Below, in pieces: positions 1 through 5,614 of a stretch of DNA of 5,630 bases (position 1 is its first letter; each line of letters opens with the position of its first letter). The stretch is from DUZB01 sp964407525. GTDB lineage: Bacteria; Desulfobacterota; DSM-4660; Desulfatiglandales; Desulfatiglandaceae. The notes below the pieces were generated by a model. That model saw nothing but the letters and a program-made list of their open reading frames with translations. It searched no databases and had not been told where the DNA came from. Location of the stretch: positions 1 through 5,630 of the forward strand of contig CAYOWC010000310.1 of assembly GCA_964407525.1 (NCBI GenBank), in the 5' to 3' direction. A program made the position numbers and the translations under genes.

Positions 1-74
1 CCCACATCTGCCATGTACCAGGGGTTTCCGGTTCCATCCACGATTTTTCCATTTTTCAATACCAGGTCATACAT
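1..74 (-). CDS. Amidohydrolase, N-acyl-D-amino-acid deacylase type (5' end only)
   Basis: Only the first 24 codons are in the window; the gene runs off the left edge. The translation begins MYDLVLKNGKIVDGTGNPW and continues YMADVG. This beta-strand plus 'NG.IVDGTGNPW..ADVG' pattern is the characteristic start of D-aminoacylase/N-acyl-D-amino-acid deacylase and related metal-dependent amidohydrolases (urease/dihydroorotase superfamily). These are cytoplasmic and hydrolyse N-acyl amino acids or similar amides. The metal-binding HxH motif normally lies further in and is not visible here. The start is supported by an AGGAG site 7 nt upstream, and the gene begins 18 nt after the livF stop, so it is very probably co-transcribed with the transporter. 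This suggests that the imported solute or a derivative is its substrate (inference). Other amidohydrolases such as dihydropyrimidinase-like enzymes share part of this motif, but GTGNPW favours the D-aminoacylase group. Confidence 0.75.
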   Translation of the reverse strand, partial: MYDLVLKNGKIVDGTGNPWYMADV

Positions 75-81
75 GAAAGAA

Positions 82-86
82 CTCCT
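82..86 (-). promoter_or_regulatory. Ribosome binding site of the amidohydrolase
   Basis: AGGAG on the minus strand, 7 nt before the ATG at 74-72. It lies in the 18-nt gap after the livF stop and supports both the start choice and the reality of the truncated gene. Confidence 0.7.
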
Positions 87-92
87 GAATTG

Positions 93-797
93 TTACTCTG
101 TCGCACAGAGATATTTCACCTTGATCTCTTCGTTATCTCTCAATTCCGCCGGGGAAGATTCATAAACGATCCGGCCTTTGCTGATGATGAACACGTGATC
201 AGAGACCCCCAATCCCATGGGGAGATTCTGTTCCACCAATAGAATGGAAAGCCCTTCCCGTTTCAACCGGATGATGATAAGCCCGATATCGCGAACCACG
301 AGGGGGGCGAGTCCTTCTGAAGGTTCATCCATTAAAAGGAGATCCGGATTGGTCATCAAGGCCCTCCCAACGGCAAGCATTTGCTGCTCTCCACCGCTGA
401 GCAGGTCTCCTTTCAGTTTCGATCGTCTCTCCAGGATGGGGAATTGCGCATACACCCTTTCGAGGGACCATTCCCCGTTCTTGCTCCCCTGACGTGCTGC
501 CATGGTGAGGTTTTCCCTGACGCTTAAAGAGGGAAAGATATTCCGTCCCTGGGGCACCAGTCCAATCCCCATTTTTGCAATACGGAAGGGCTTGAGATCG
601 GTAATCTCCTGGTTCTTAAACCGGATTTTCCCTTTACGGGGAGGGGTGAAGCCGATAATGGATCGGATGGTAGTGGTCTTCCCCATGCCGTTTCGCCCCA
701 GGAGGGCGATAACAGCCCCCTGTGGAACGGTCATGGAGACGCCATGAAGGACATGGCTTTCCCCATAATAGGTATGTATGTCAAGCAGTTCCAGCAT
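93..797 (-). CDS. livF: Branched-chain amino acid-type ABC transporter ATP-binding protein LivF
   Basis: A 234-residue ATPase, the usual LivF length, one of the two cytoplasmic motor subunits of the importer. Visible in order are Walker A GRNGMGKT (residues 34-41), Q-loop glutamine in VPQGRNIFPSLSV (Q83), ABC signature LSGGEQQ (133-139), and Walker B LLLMDEP (153-159) with catalytic E158. The D-loop region SEGLAP is typical of LivF. The switch position reads VEQN (Q190) where most ABC ATPases have histidine; this is normal for LivF and separates it from LivG. The reading frame stays open upstream to an ATG at 941, but that extension of 48 residues lies inside livG and has no family resemblance. 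The ATG at 797 gives the standard LivF start MLELLDIHTYYG. It overlaps the livG stop by 17 bp, and a weak GAGG lies about 12 nt upstream, so translational coupling with livG is likely. Confidence 0.95.
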   Translation of the reverse strand: MLELLDIHTYYGESHVLHGVSMTVPQGAVIALLGRNGMGKTTTIRSIIGFTPPRKGKIRFKNQEITDLKPFRIAKMGIGLVPQGRNIFPSLSVRENLTMAARQGSKNGEWSLERVYAQFPILERRSKLKGDLLSGGEQQMLAVGRALMTNPDLLLMDEPSEGLAPLVVRDIGLIIIRLKREGLSILLVEQNLPMGLGVSDHVFIISKGRIVYESSPAELRDNEEIKVKYLCATE

Positions 798-1548
798 AAT
801 CGAAGGAGTCCTCTGTCCCCATGTAAATTTCTTTGACTTTCTGATTTTTCTGGATCTGTCCTGGATCCCCATCGGCGATGACCTGCCCATAATGGAGAAC
901 AAGAATCCGCTGGGCCACTTCGAAAACCATATCCATGTCATGATCTACGATCACGACCGTAATGGCCGGGTCCAGATCCTTGATAATGCCGATGATTTCC
1001 GTGCCTTCTTCTTTGGTGAGACCCGCGCTCGGTTCATCCAGGAGTAGCAGTTTCGGATCCATGGAAAGACCGAGACTGATTTCCAGTTTTCTCTGTTCTC
1101 CGTAGGCCAGATTGCTCACAGGCTCATTTCGTTTTTCCCACAGGTCGAGCCCTTCCAGGGCATTCGCAGCCTTTTCGAACAAATCCTTGAATTTGCGAAT
1201 TGGTCGGAACATGGCAAACCGGTGGGGTTTGGTACCGTTTATAGTCAACAGCGTGTTTTGCAGCACCGTGAGTTTCTGCAAGAGGCTGATGACTTGGAAG
1301 GCCCTGGCTTGGCCCAGATGGGCACGGCGATGGGGGGGCAAAAAAGTCACATCCTGTCCGAAAAAGTGGATTTTGCCGGTGGTCGGTGAAAGCTGTCCGT
1401 TGATGAGGTTGAACATGGTGGTCTTTCCCGCTCCATTTGGACCGATGATAGCCAGCCGTTCACCGATATCAACGGCGAAAGAGACATCGTTTATTGCGTT
1501 CACGCCGCCAAACCGTTTGCTCAATTTATTAATTCTTAGCGCTTCCAA
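781..1548 (-). CDS. livG: Branched-chain amino acid-type ABC transporter ATP-binding protein LivG (TTG start)
   Basis: The second cytoplasmic ATPase, 255 residues from the chosen start, the normal LivG length. Motifs: Walker A GPNGAGKT (36-43), Q-loop in ARAFQ (Q85), a divergent signature LAYGEQR (148-153 region) typical of LivG, Walker B LLLLDEP (167-173) with E172, D-loop SAGL, and switch histidine in VDHDM (H203). It has the LivG-type long helical insertion between Q-loop and signature (about 105-145). The first in-frame ATG is at 1599, but it would add 17 residues rich in Gly/Ser without family match and overlap livM by 71 bp. A TTG at 1548-1546 has a GGAGG site exactly 7 nt upstream and gives EALRINKLSKRFGG after the initiator, matching how LivG proteins begin. 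It overlaps the livM end by 20 bp and livF by 17 bp. The function call is firm; the start codon is inference. Confidence 0.94.
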   Translation of the reverse strand: MEALRINKLSKRFGGVNAINDVSFAVDIGERLAIIGPNGAGKTTMFNLINGQLSPTTGKIHFFGQDVTFLPPHRRAHLGQARAFQVISLLQKLTVLQNTLLTINGTKPHRFAMFRPIRKFKDLFEKAANALEGLDLWEKRNEPVSNLAYGEQRKLEISLGLSMDPKLLLLDEPSAGLTKEEGTEIIGIIKDLDPAITVVIVDHDMDMVFEVAQRILVLHYGQVIADGDPGQIQKNQKVKEIYMGTEDSFDYAGTA

Positions 1549-2530
1549 AATCAGGCCTCCATTTGGTCCAGAGCCTCCAGAGATAGACGCCAATACCATC
1601 CCTTGCGAACATGATGGTCAAGACGAAAAGGGTTCCCAGGACCAGCGGCCAACGTTGTGGCGAGAGGATGCTTGCGAAGTTCTCAACGAATATGAACACC
1701 GCGGCGCCCACTACCGGACCCAGAAAGCTGCCGAGGCCTCCCATGATGACCATGACCATGGGGAGGAAGGAGGTGGCAATGCCCAGATGGTTGGGGGAGA
1801 CAAAAAAATTGTAATAGGCAAAGAGGACCCCGGCCAGGCCGGCAAAGGATCCTGAGACCACGAAGGCCGCATACTTCAAAAACCATGTGTTGTATCCCAC
1901 TGCCTCCATCCGGGGTTCCCCTTCACGAATACCCTCCAGGGCCAGTCCGAAAGGGGAAATGATCAATCGATACAATAATACGCAGCTTAGAAGGAAAATA
2001 ATAAGCACCAGGTAGTAGAACGAGAGGGTTTCCAAGGTAAAACCGGCTATTCCCAGATCGGGTAGGGTGATGCCGGTAATCCCCTGCATCCCTTTGGAAT
2101 TCAGCCACTTCACGTTCCATGCCAGACTGTAGAGCATCTGGCCCAGGGCAAAGGTTACCAAAAGGAAATAGATCCCGGATGCCCGTAGCGCGATGATGGC
2201 GAACAAGGCGGCAATGGCTGTGGCTACCAGAATACCCAGAGGGGCGCTTATCCAGAACAGATCGACCTCGTAGTGGAGTTTCAACAGGGCTACGGTATAC
2301 CCGCCGGCCCCAAAAAACGCCGCATGGCCCAGGGACATCAACCCGGCATAGCCAAAGACAATATTGAAGCTCATGGCAAAAAGGCCGAATATGAGAAACC
2401 GGGTCATGAGCCCCTGTCCGTAGGTGTCCAGGAAAAGGGGGGTAACAAGTAGCACCAGGATCCCCAGAAGATAGGGCAACCCATGGCTTATCCACCCATC
2501 CTGCCCATTATCGTGTTTGATAGTTTCCAT
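1529..2530 (-). CDS. livM: Branched-chain amino acid-type ABC transporter permease LivM
   Basis: An integral inner-membrane permease of 333 residues (BPD_transp_2 family), one half of the translocation pore with LivH. After a short polar N-terminus (1-15) it shows hydrophobic segments at roughly 17-35, 42-60, 66-84, 92-115, 118-135, 170-190, 220-240, 252-282 and 295-310. Family landmarks are FGYAGLMSLGHAAFFGAGGY (59-78), LRASGIYFLLVTFALGQM (115-132), the cytoplasmic coupling loop SPFGLALEGIREGEPRMEAVGY (192-213) expected to contact the ATPases, and MGGLGSFLGPVVGA (263-276). The ATG start is 3 nt after the livH stop; a GGGAG lies about 13 nt upstream, within the end of livH. The last 20 bp overlap the start of livG. 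Length and motifs are normal, with no sign of damage. Confidence 0.95.
   Translation of the reverse strand: METIKHDNGQDGWISHGLPYLLGILVLLVTPLFLDTYGQGLMTRFLIFGLFAMSFNIVFGYAGLMSLGHAAFFGAGGYTVALLKLHYEVDLFWISAPLGILVATAIAALFAIIALRASGIYFLLVTFALGQMLYSLAWNVKWLNSKGMQGITGITLPDLGIAGFTLETLSFYYLVLIIFLLSCVLLYRLIISPFGLALEGIREGEPRMEAVGYNTWFLKYAAFVVSGSFAGLAGVLFAYYNFFVSPNHLGIATSFLPMVMVIMGGLGSFLGPVVGAAVFIFVENFASILSPQRWPLVLGTLFVLTIMFARDGIGVYLWRLWTKWRPDFGSAKN
1556..1560 (-). promoter_or_regulatory. Ribosome binding site that decides the livG start
   Basis: GGAGG on the minus strand, inside the last codons of livM, 7 nt before a TTG at 1548. Its position favours TTG over the in-frame ATG at 1599 as the livG initiation codon. 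Confidence 0.6.
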
Positions 2531-2533
2531 GGG

Positions 2534-3394
2534 TCAGATTTTTCTCCCTAAAAGTCCTGAGGGTCGAACGATGATGACCACAATCATAGTGACATACATG
2601 GTGAACATGGCCAGTTGGGGGAAAATAGCCTTTCCAAAGGCGTCGATTACCCCGATGAGAATCCCCCCCAGCAAGGCCCCTTGAATAGAGCCCACACCTC
2701 CCACAATAATGACGATGAGTGCCAGGAGGAGAACGTCCATCCCCAGTGCATTGTGTACGCCCAGAAGTTGGGCGCCGATAACACCTGCCGATCCGGCAAT
2801 AAAGGAAGAGACAAAGAAAATGAGTGCAAACGCCCTTTCCAGGTTGATCCCCAGCCCCATGGTGGTCTCTTTGTCGTCCATTCCCGCTCGGACAATGGCG
2901 CCCATTCTGGTCTTTTCCTGGAGCCACCAGAGAACGACAGCCAGGATGAGCCCCACTAAGATGACGGCAACCCTGGCCTTTGGATAGCTCCTGCCCAGGA
3001 TTTCCATGGAGCCGGTGAGAAATTTGGCCGTGAAAGGCATCCTGGGCCATCCACCCCAGATCCAGAGACAGAGATTGGCCAATATGTACACAAACCCGAA
3101 TGTAAGCAAGACCTGTTCATTGGGTTTTTTATACAGATGGCGAAGCAGTCCTCTTTCTATGGCCAGTCCTACGAGGCCTGCAGAGAGGCCTCCCGCCAGC
3201 AGGCCCAGCCCGAAGCCGGCGCCCCATTTTACGGCCACAGTCCAGCCAACATAGGCCCCCACCATATAGAAGGCTCCGTGGGCCAGATTGGTGACTCCCA
3301 TGGCGCCGAGGACAATAGACATTCCGGCGGCTATGAGAAACAGCACCATGCCGTAGGATATGCCGTTGAGCAAATTGATTACAAACCAATCCAT
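2534..3394 (-). CDS. livH: Branched-chain amino acid-type ABC transporter permease LivH
   Basis: An integral inner-membrane permease of 286 residues from the chosen start, the usual LivH size (BPD_transp_2 family). It begins MDWFVINLLNGISYGMVLFL, the standard LivH N-terminus. Then come GMSIVLGAMGVTNLAHGAFY (24-43) and MVGAYVGW, the coupling loop RAGMDDKETTMGLGINLER (169-187), the helix with FIAGSAGVIGA (198-208), and IVGGVGSIQGALLGG (230-244). About eight membrane segments are apparent. An in-frame ATG at 3442 would add 16 polar residues (many Asn, Lys, Gln) with no family match, and that ATG sits in the loop of a perfect GC-rich hairpin. The ATG at 3394 has AGGA 10 nt upstream and is preferred. 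A 343-nt spacer separates it from the binding-protein gene, so it may be expressed at a lower level than that gene (inference). Confidence 0.94.
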   Translation of the reverse strand: MDWFVINLLNGISYGMVLFLIAAGMSIVLGAMGVTNLAHGAFYMVGAYVGWTVAVKWGAGFGLGLLAGGLSAGLVGLAIERGLLRHLYKKPNEQVLLTFGFVYILANLCLWIWGGWPRMPFTAKFLTGSMEILGRSYPKARVAVILVGLILAVVLWWLQEKTRMGAIVRAGMDDKETTMGLGINLERAFALIFFVSSFIAGSAGVIGAQLLGVHNALGMDVLLLALIVIIVGGVGSIQGALLGGILIGVIDAFGKAIFPQLAMFTMYVTMIVVIIVRPSGLLGRKI

Positions 3395-3430
3395 GGTCTT
3401 TGGTTCCTGATTGTTTTTGTTTGGTTTTGT

Positions 3431-3453
3431 TCCCTCCCCCATGGGGGGAGGGA
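3431..3453. repeat. Perfect GC-rich inverted repeat (intercistronic hairpin)
   Basis: Two perfectly complementary 10-nt arms, TCCCTCCCCC (3431-3440) and GGGGGAGGGA (3444-3453), enclose a 3-nt centre. In minus-strand RNA it would form a very stable stem 36 nt before the livH start at 3394. What follows in the direction of transcription is A/C-rich, not a T-run, so it does not look like an intrinsic terminator. A role in mRNA processing or stability, or in partial attenuation between the abundant binding protein and the membrane subunits, is inference by analogy with intercistronic hairpins of other binding-protein operons. Confidence 0.6.
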
Positions 3454-3572
3454 CTCAATGTTGGTTATGACCTGCTACTTCCATTCTTTTCTAAGGTGCT
3501 TATTTAAATCAGACAACAATTAGGGGTTTATGGATAAAAATCAGGTGCCAAGGCCCATAAGTTTAAGGTTTC

Positions 3573-3656
3573 GGGTGTCAGGTGTCAGTATCCTACCAGA
3601 CTTCAATCGGCAAAATGGCTTTATTCCTGAAACCTGAACACTGACACCTGAAACCC
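3573..3656. repeat. Inverted pair of degenerate heptanucleotide repeats (REP-like element)
   Basis: The left arm 3573-3589 and right arm 3640-3656 are complementary at 16 of 17 positions, with a 12-nt perfect core TCAGGTGTCAGT (3578-3589 against 3640-3651) and a 50-nt loop. Each arm is itself built of degenerate 7-nt units of the form CAGGTGT/CAGGTTT/CAGTGTT. The right side continues as further units to about 3626 when read on the minus strand. This looks like a dispersed intergenic repeat rather than a gene or an operator. No T-run follows on either strand, so it is not a typical terminator. Its multi-copy status cannot be seen from this window. Confidence 0.6.
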
Positions 3657-3737
3657 AATAAACGGTAAGAGCCTAATATGTTTAGTTTTAGAGCTAAATC
3701 ATAAATCGTTTAAGAGTTACCTTGAAAGGGTTGCCTA

Positions 3738-4904
3738 CTACTTCTTAAGCCTGGGATCTGCAACCGCTTTATAGGTCTTAATGGGATCCCAGAAAAACTT
3801 CCCATCTTTTTTCTTGAGTTCAACAATGTAGTTGTCCACAAGGGCAACCCCTTCCGGACTCACGGCCAGTGGTCCCTGTGGTGTATCCAACTTCACCTTC
3901 AACAGGGCGGGCCAGAGTTTTGCATAGGAGTCATCGCCGCCTGTGGCCTTCAAAGCAGCCAGGATGGTTTTGGTAATGGCATAGGAATTGGCTTCAAGTC
4001 CGCCCGGCGTTTGACCAAAACGTTTCGTCATGGCCGCAACCCATGCCTTGTTGATGGGGGTATCCATGCCGGTCATGTAGAGGGCCTGTCCCTTGAGGCC
4101 CAGGACTCCGTCGCCCAGCTGGGAGGTGATCTGTTCCGGCATATCGGCAGCCAGGGTGGTGCCCAGAAGCGGTATTTTTACGCCGAACTCCTGGTATTGG
4201 GAAAGGAAAAGTTGGGCCGCGGAAGGGCCTTCCACAAAATATCCCATACAGTCAGCCTTTTTCAGGGAAGACAGGTAAGGACCGAAATCCTTGTTGCCCA
4301 CCGGCCACCAAATGTCCTGGACCACTTTTCCGCCTTTTTCTTCAAAAGCCAGTTTGATCCCCTTGATGAATCCTTGTCCTCCTGCGTAGTCACTTCCCGC
4401 CGTAATCATGGTTTTGTGGCCTGAGTCCGCAGCGTAATAGCCTACGGGAGCGGTCAGTCCCACCAGGGTGGTGGGATAGATAAACCAGTTTTTGTATTTT
4501 GTCAGTTCGATGTCACCGCAGTAAAAGGTGGCGCACACGACTTTTTTGTTCGCCAGGTAGGGTGCAATGGCCATATGTGCATCGCCCATGAGGGGGCCGA
4601 TAATGATATTTACTTTGTCCCTTTCAACCAGCTTTTTTGATTTTTCCAGACAGACATTCATGTCCGCTGCGGCGTCTTCCGGGATCAGCTCGATCTTTCT
4701 GCCCGCGACCGTGTAATTTACCTCTTCCAGGGCCATTATGATGCCGTTCTTGAAAAGTGGTCCAATAAAGGCAATGGGTCCGGTCAGATTCAGAATACTC
4801 CCGATCTTGATGGGTTCAGCCGCCTGGGCGGTTATGCCGCTTCCGAAAAGAACCGGGGAAACCAAAAATCCAACAGCGAGAAATAGAACAGCCAATTTTT
4901 TCAT
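3738..4904 (-). CDS. Periplasmic substrate-binding protein of a Liv-type ABC transporter
   Basis: A 388-residue LivK/LivJ-like type I periplasmic binding protein (Peripla_BP_6 family) that would capture the solute and deliver it to LivHM. The N-terminus has a Sec signal: MKK, a hydrophobic core (residues 4-20) and an AQA-A cleavage site around residues 26-29. There is no lipobox cysteine, so the mature protein is soluble in the periplasm. Domain landmarks are IKIGSILNLTGPIAFIG (32-48), a segment typical of the first strand and binding loop; IIIGPLMGDAHMAIAPYL (100-117); SDYAGGQGFIKGIKLAFEEKG (171-191); and PVGNKDFGPYLSSLKKADC (201-219). The region corresponding to part of the ligand pocket reads VVCATFYCGDIELT (122-135), with two cysteines instead of the usual Ser/Thr-rich pattern. 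The solute is probably not plain leucine/isoleucine/valine, and I leave it unassigned. AAGGAGG lies 7 nt upstream, the strongest translation signal in the window. Confidence 0.93.
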   Translation of the reverse strand: MKKLAVLFLAVGFLVSPVLFGSGITAQAAEPIKIGSILNLTGPIAFIGPLFKNGIIMALEEVNYTVAGRKIELIPEDAAADMNVCLEKSKKLVERDKVNIIIGPLMGDAHMAIAPYLANKKVVCATFYCGDIELTKYKNWFIYPTTLVGLTAPVGYYAADSGHKTMITAGSDYAGGQGFIKGIKLAFEEKGGKVVQDIWWPVGNKDFGPYLSSLKKADCMGYFVEGPSAAQLFLSQYQEFGVKIPLLGTTLAADMPEQITSQLGDGVLGLKGQALYMTGMDTPINKAWVAAMTKRFGQTPGGLEANSYAITKTILAALKATGGDDSYAKLWPALLKVKLDTPQGPLAVSPEGVALVDNYIVELKKKDGKFFWDPIKTYKAVADPRLKK

Positions 4905-4911
4905 CTTTCGC

Positions 4912-4918
4912 CCTCCTT
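4912..4918 (-). promoter_or_regulatory. Strong ribosome binding site of the substrate-binding protein gene
   Basis: AAGGAGG on the minus strand, 7 nt before the ATG at 4904. This is a near-ideal Shine-Dalgarno sequence and spacing, and it fits the high level of synthesis usual for binding proteins. Confidence 0.75.
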
Positions 4919-4977
4919 CATGAAATGAATGTTTATAAAAACTGTAGTTTAAATAGTCCCCGACCTGGTTGTTTCCA

Positions 4978-5478
4978 CTATTTCTTCAGGGCGGCAACGT
5001 CCCAACCAACCTGGTAAAACATATCCACTAGATTCCAGTGATCCCGGACATATTTGATCTTACCCTTTTCGATAAAGGCTACCTGGCAGAATTGACAGTC
5101 GAATTTTTTTCCTGTTGCAGGCAGACCGAAAAATTCTTTCTGTATGGATCCCCTGATCCTGCCCATATTGACCACTTTGTTCCCCTGTACGATAAAGGAT
5201 TCAATGAAAGGTTTGAAATCAGGGACTGCGTCTACCCAGCCGTCACCGAATTCCCGGATACCATCGTGACCTACTGCGGGCTCGCCGGTAATGTCGTAAT
5301 ACACCCCGTCCTCAGCCATTACCGAGAGAACCATGTCCACGCTCTGGGTTGCCCAACCCTTCAATTCGGTCATCACCAGTTTCAGGTTTTCTCTTTCTTC
5401 TGCTGAGAGGTCTTCAAAGGCATCCGCATCTTTGTCCAGCAGGCTTTCCTCCGTCATCAGCCACTCACGCGTTTTCAT
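4978..5478 (-). CDS. SnoaL-like / NTF2-fold protein (ester cyclase-like), function unknown
   Basis: A 166-residue soluble protein of the SnoaL-like superfamily (NTF2-like alpha+beta cone fold; polyketide cyclase/ester cyclase group). A charged helical N-terminal extension (1-40, rich in Asp/Glu) precedes the domain. Then come AEDGVYYDITGEPAVGHDGIR (55-75), the family's typical early strand and 'G.dgIr' turn; FGDGWVDAVPDFKPFIESF (77-95), matching the 'PD.....e' pattern; GSIQKEFFGLPATGKKFDCQF (110-130), matching 'g.f.GlppTGk'; and IEKGKIKYVRDHWNLVDMFYQVGW (136-159), matching 'dGKI.e.....D...l..QlG'. Members include polyketide cyclases, hydratases or dehydratases, and many uncharacterised proteins, so no reaction can be assigned. 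No signal peptide is seen, so it is cytoplasmic. It is the first gene of the cluster, 73 nt before the binding-protein gene, and may act on the imported compound (inference). The ATG at 5478 has AAGGAGG 10 nt upstream; Met8 is a weaker alternative. Confidence 0.82.
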   Translation of the reverse strand: MKTREWLMTEESLLDKDADAFEDLSAEERENLKLVMTELKGWATQSVDMVLSVMAEDGVYYDITGEPAVGHDGIREFGDGWVDAVPDFKPFIESFIVQGNKVVNMGRIRGSIQKEFFGLPATGKKFDCQFCQVAFIEKGKIKYVRDHWNLVDMFYQVGWDVAALKK

Positions 5479-5488
5479 TTGGCCACAC

Positions 5489-5495
5489 CCTCCTT
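5489..5495 (-). promoter_or_regulatory. Ribosome binding site of the SnoaL-like gene
   Basis: AAGGAGG on the minus strand, 10 nt before the ATG at 5478. The spacing is slightly long, but no comparable site precedes the internal Met8 codon. Confidence 0.65.
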
Positions 5496-5522
5496 TCGTT
5501 GTTTAAAAACAGTTGGCTTTTT

Positions 5523-5537
5523 CCGGAATAAGTCCGG
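5523..5537. repeat. Short inverted repeat in the leader of the first gene
   Basis: CCGGA (5523-5527) and TCCGG (5533-5537) form complementary 5-nt arms around a 5-nt centre, about 45 nt upstream of the SnoaL-like start codon. In the minus direction it is followed by an A-run, not a T-run, so it is not a terminator for transcription entering the cluster. It could be an operator half-site pair or chance. Confidence 0.3.
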
Positions 5538-5584
5538 TGCTTCATATGCTCGTGTGAAACTTCAGGTGGTTATTGGTTTTTGAA

Positions 5585-5614
5585 CCGCAAAGTCGCAAAG
5601 GCCGCAAAGCCTTT
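5585..5614. repeat. CGCAAAG short tandem repeat cluster with small hairpin
   Basis: CGCAAAG occurs three times (5586-5592, 5594-5600, 5603-5609) at 8- and 9-nt steps. The last part can fold, AAAGGC (5597-5602) pairing with GCCTTT (5609-5614), and runs into TTTTT on the plus strand. Such degenerate 'CGCAAAG/ACGCAAAG' runs recur between genes in many bacterial genomes. Here it may mark the boundary between the cluster and the preceding gene. A weak terminator for plus-strand transcription is possible but the 6-bp stem is short. Confidence 0.45.

Larger units (their letters stand above)
3395..3737. other. Intergenic spacer between binding-protein gene and livH
   Basis: This 343-nt non-coding stretch is the longest in the window. 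From the binding-protein end it holds an AT-rich segment (3657-3737) without a hairpin plus T-run terminator. Next is an inverted pair of 7-nt repeat arrays (3573-3656), a second AT-rich segment (about 3484-3572), and a GC-rich perfect hairpin (3431-3453) close to livH. A poor sigma70-like pair on the minus strand (TTGTCT at 3516-3511, 17 nt, TAGAAA at 3493-3488) is the only internal promoter candidate seen and is no better than chance in AT-rich DNA. Read-through from the binding-protein gene into livH is therefore plausible. Confidence 0.6.

Noticed and set aside
798..941. Upstream extension of livF to the ATG at 941
   Set aside because: The extra 48 residues are encoded inside livG in another frame and do not resemble LivF N-termini; the ATG at 797 gives the canonical start.
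1112..1855. Long plus-strand open frame (247 codons) opposite livG and livM
   Set aside because: It is antisense to two clear genes and spans their junction. Its translation lacks any recognisable fold or motif, and no good ribosome site was seen. It is a shadow frame.
1923..2495. Minus-strand open frame of 190 codons in a second frame of livM
   Set aside because: It overlaps livM on the same strand in a different frame and has no membrane or family signature, whereas the livM frame matches the permease family along its length.
3395..3442. Upstream livH start at the ATG at 3442
   Set aside because: It adds 16 polar residues with no family match, and the codon sits in the loop of the 3431-3453 hairpin.
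3488..3516. Sigma70-like promoter for livH (TTGTCT, 17 nt, TAGAAA on the minus strand)
   Set aside because: Only four of six matches in each box in an AT-rich stretch; not distinguishable from chance.
3573..3656. CRISPR-like array
   Set aside because: The repeated units are 7 nt, degenerate and contiguous, with no unique spacers of uniform length and no cas genes nearby.
3680..3703. AT-rich inverted repeat TTTAG...CTAAA as a terminator after the binding-protein gene
   Set aside because: The stem is only 5 A/T-rich pairs and no T-run follows on the minus strand.
4011..4424. Plus-strand open frame of 137 codons opposite the binding-protein gene
   Set aside because: It lies wholly within a well-supported gene on the other strand and has low-complexity, unfamiliar composition.
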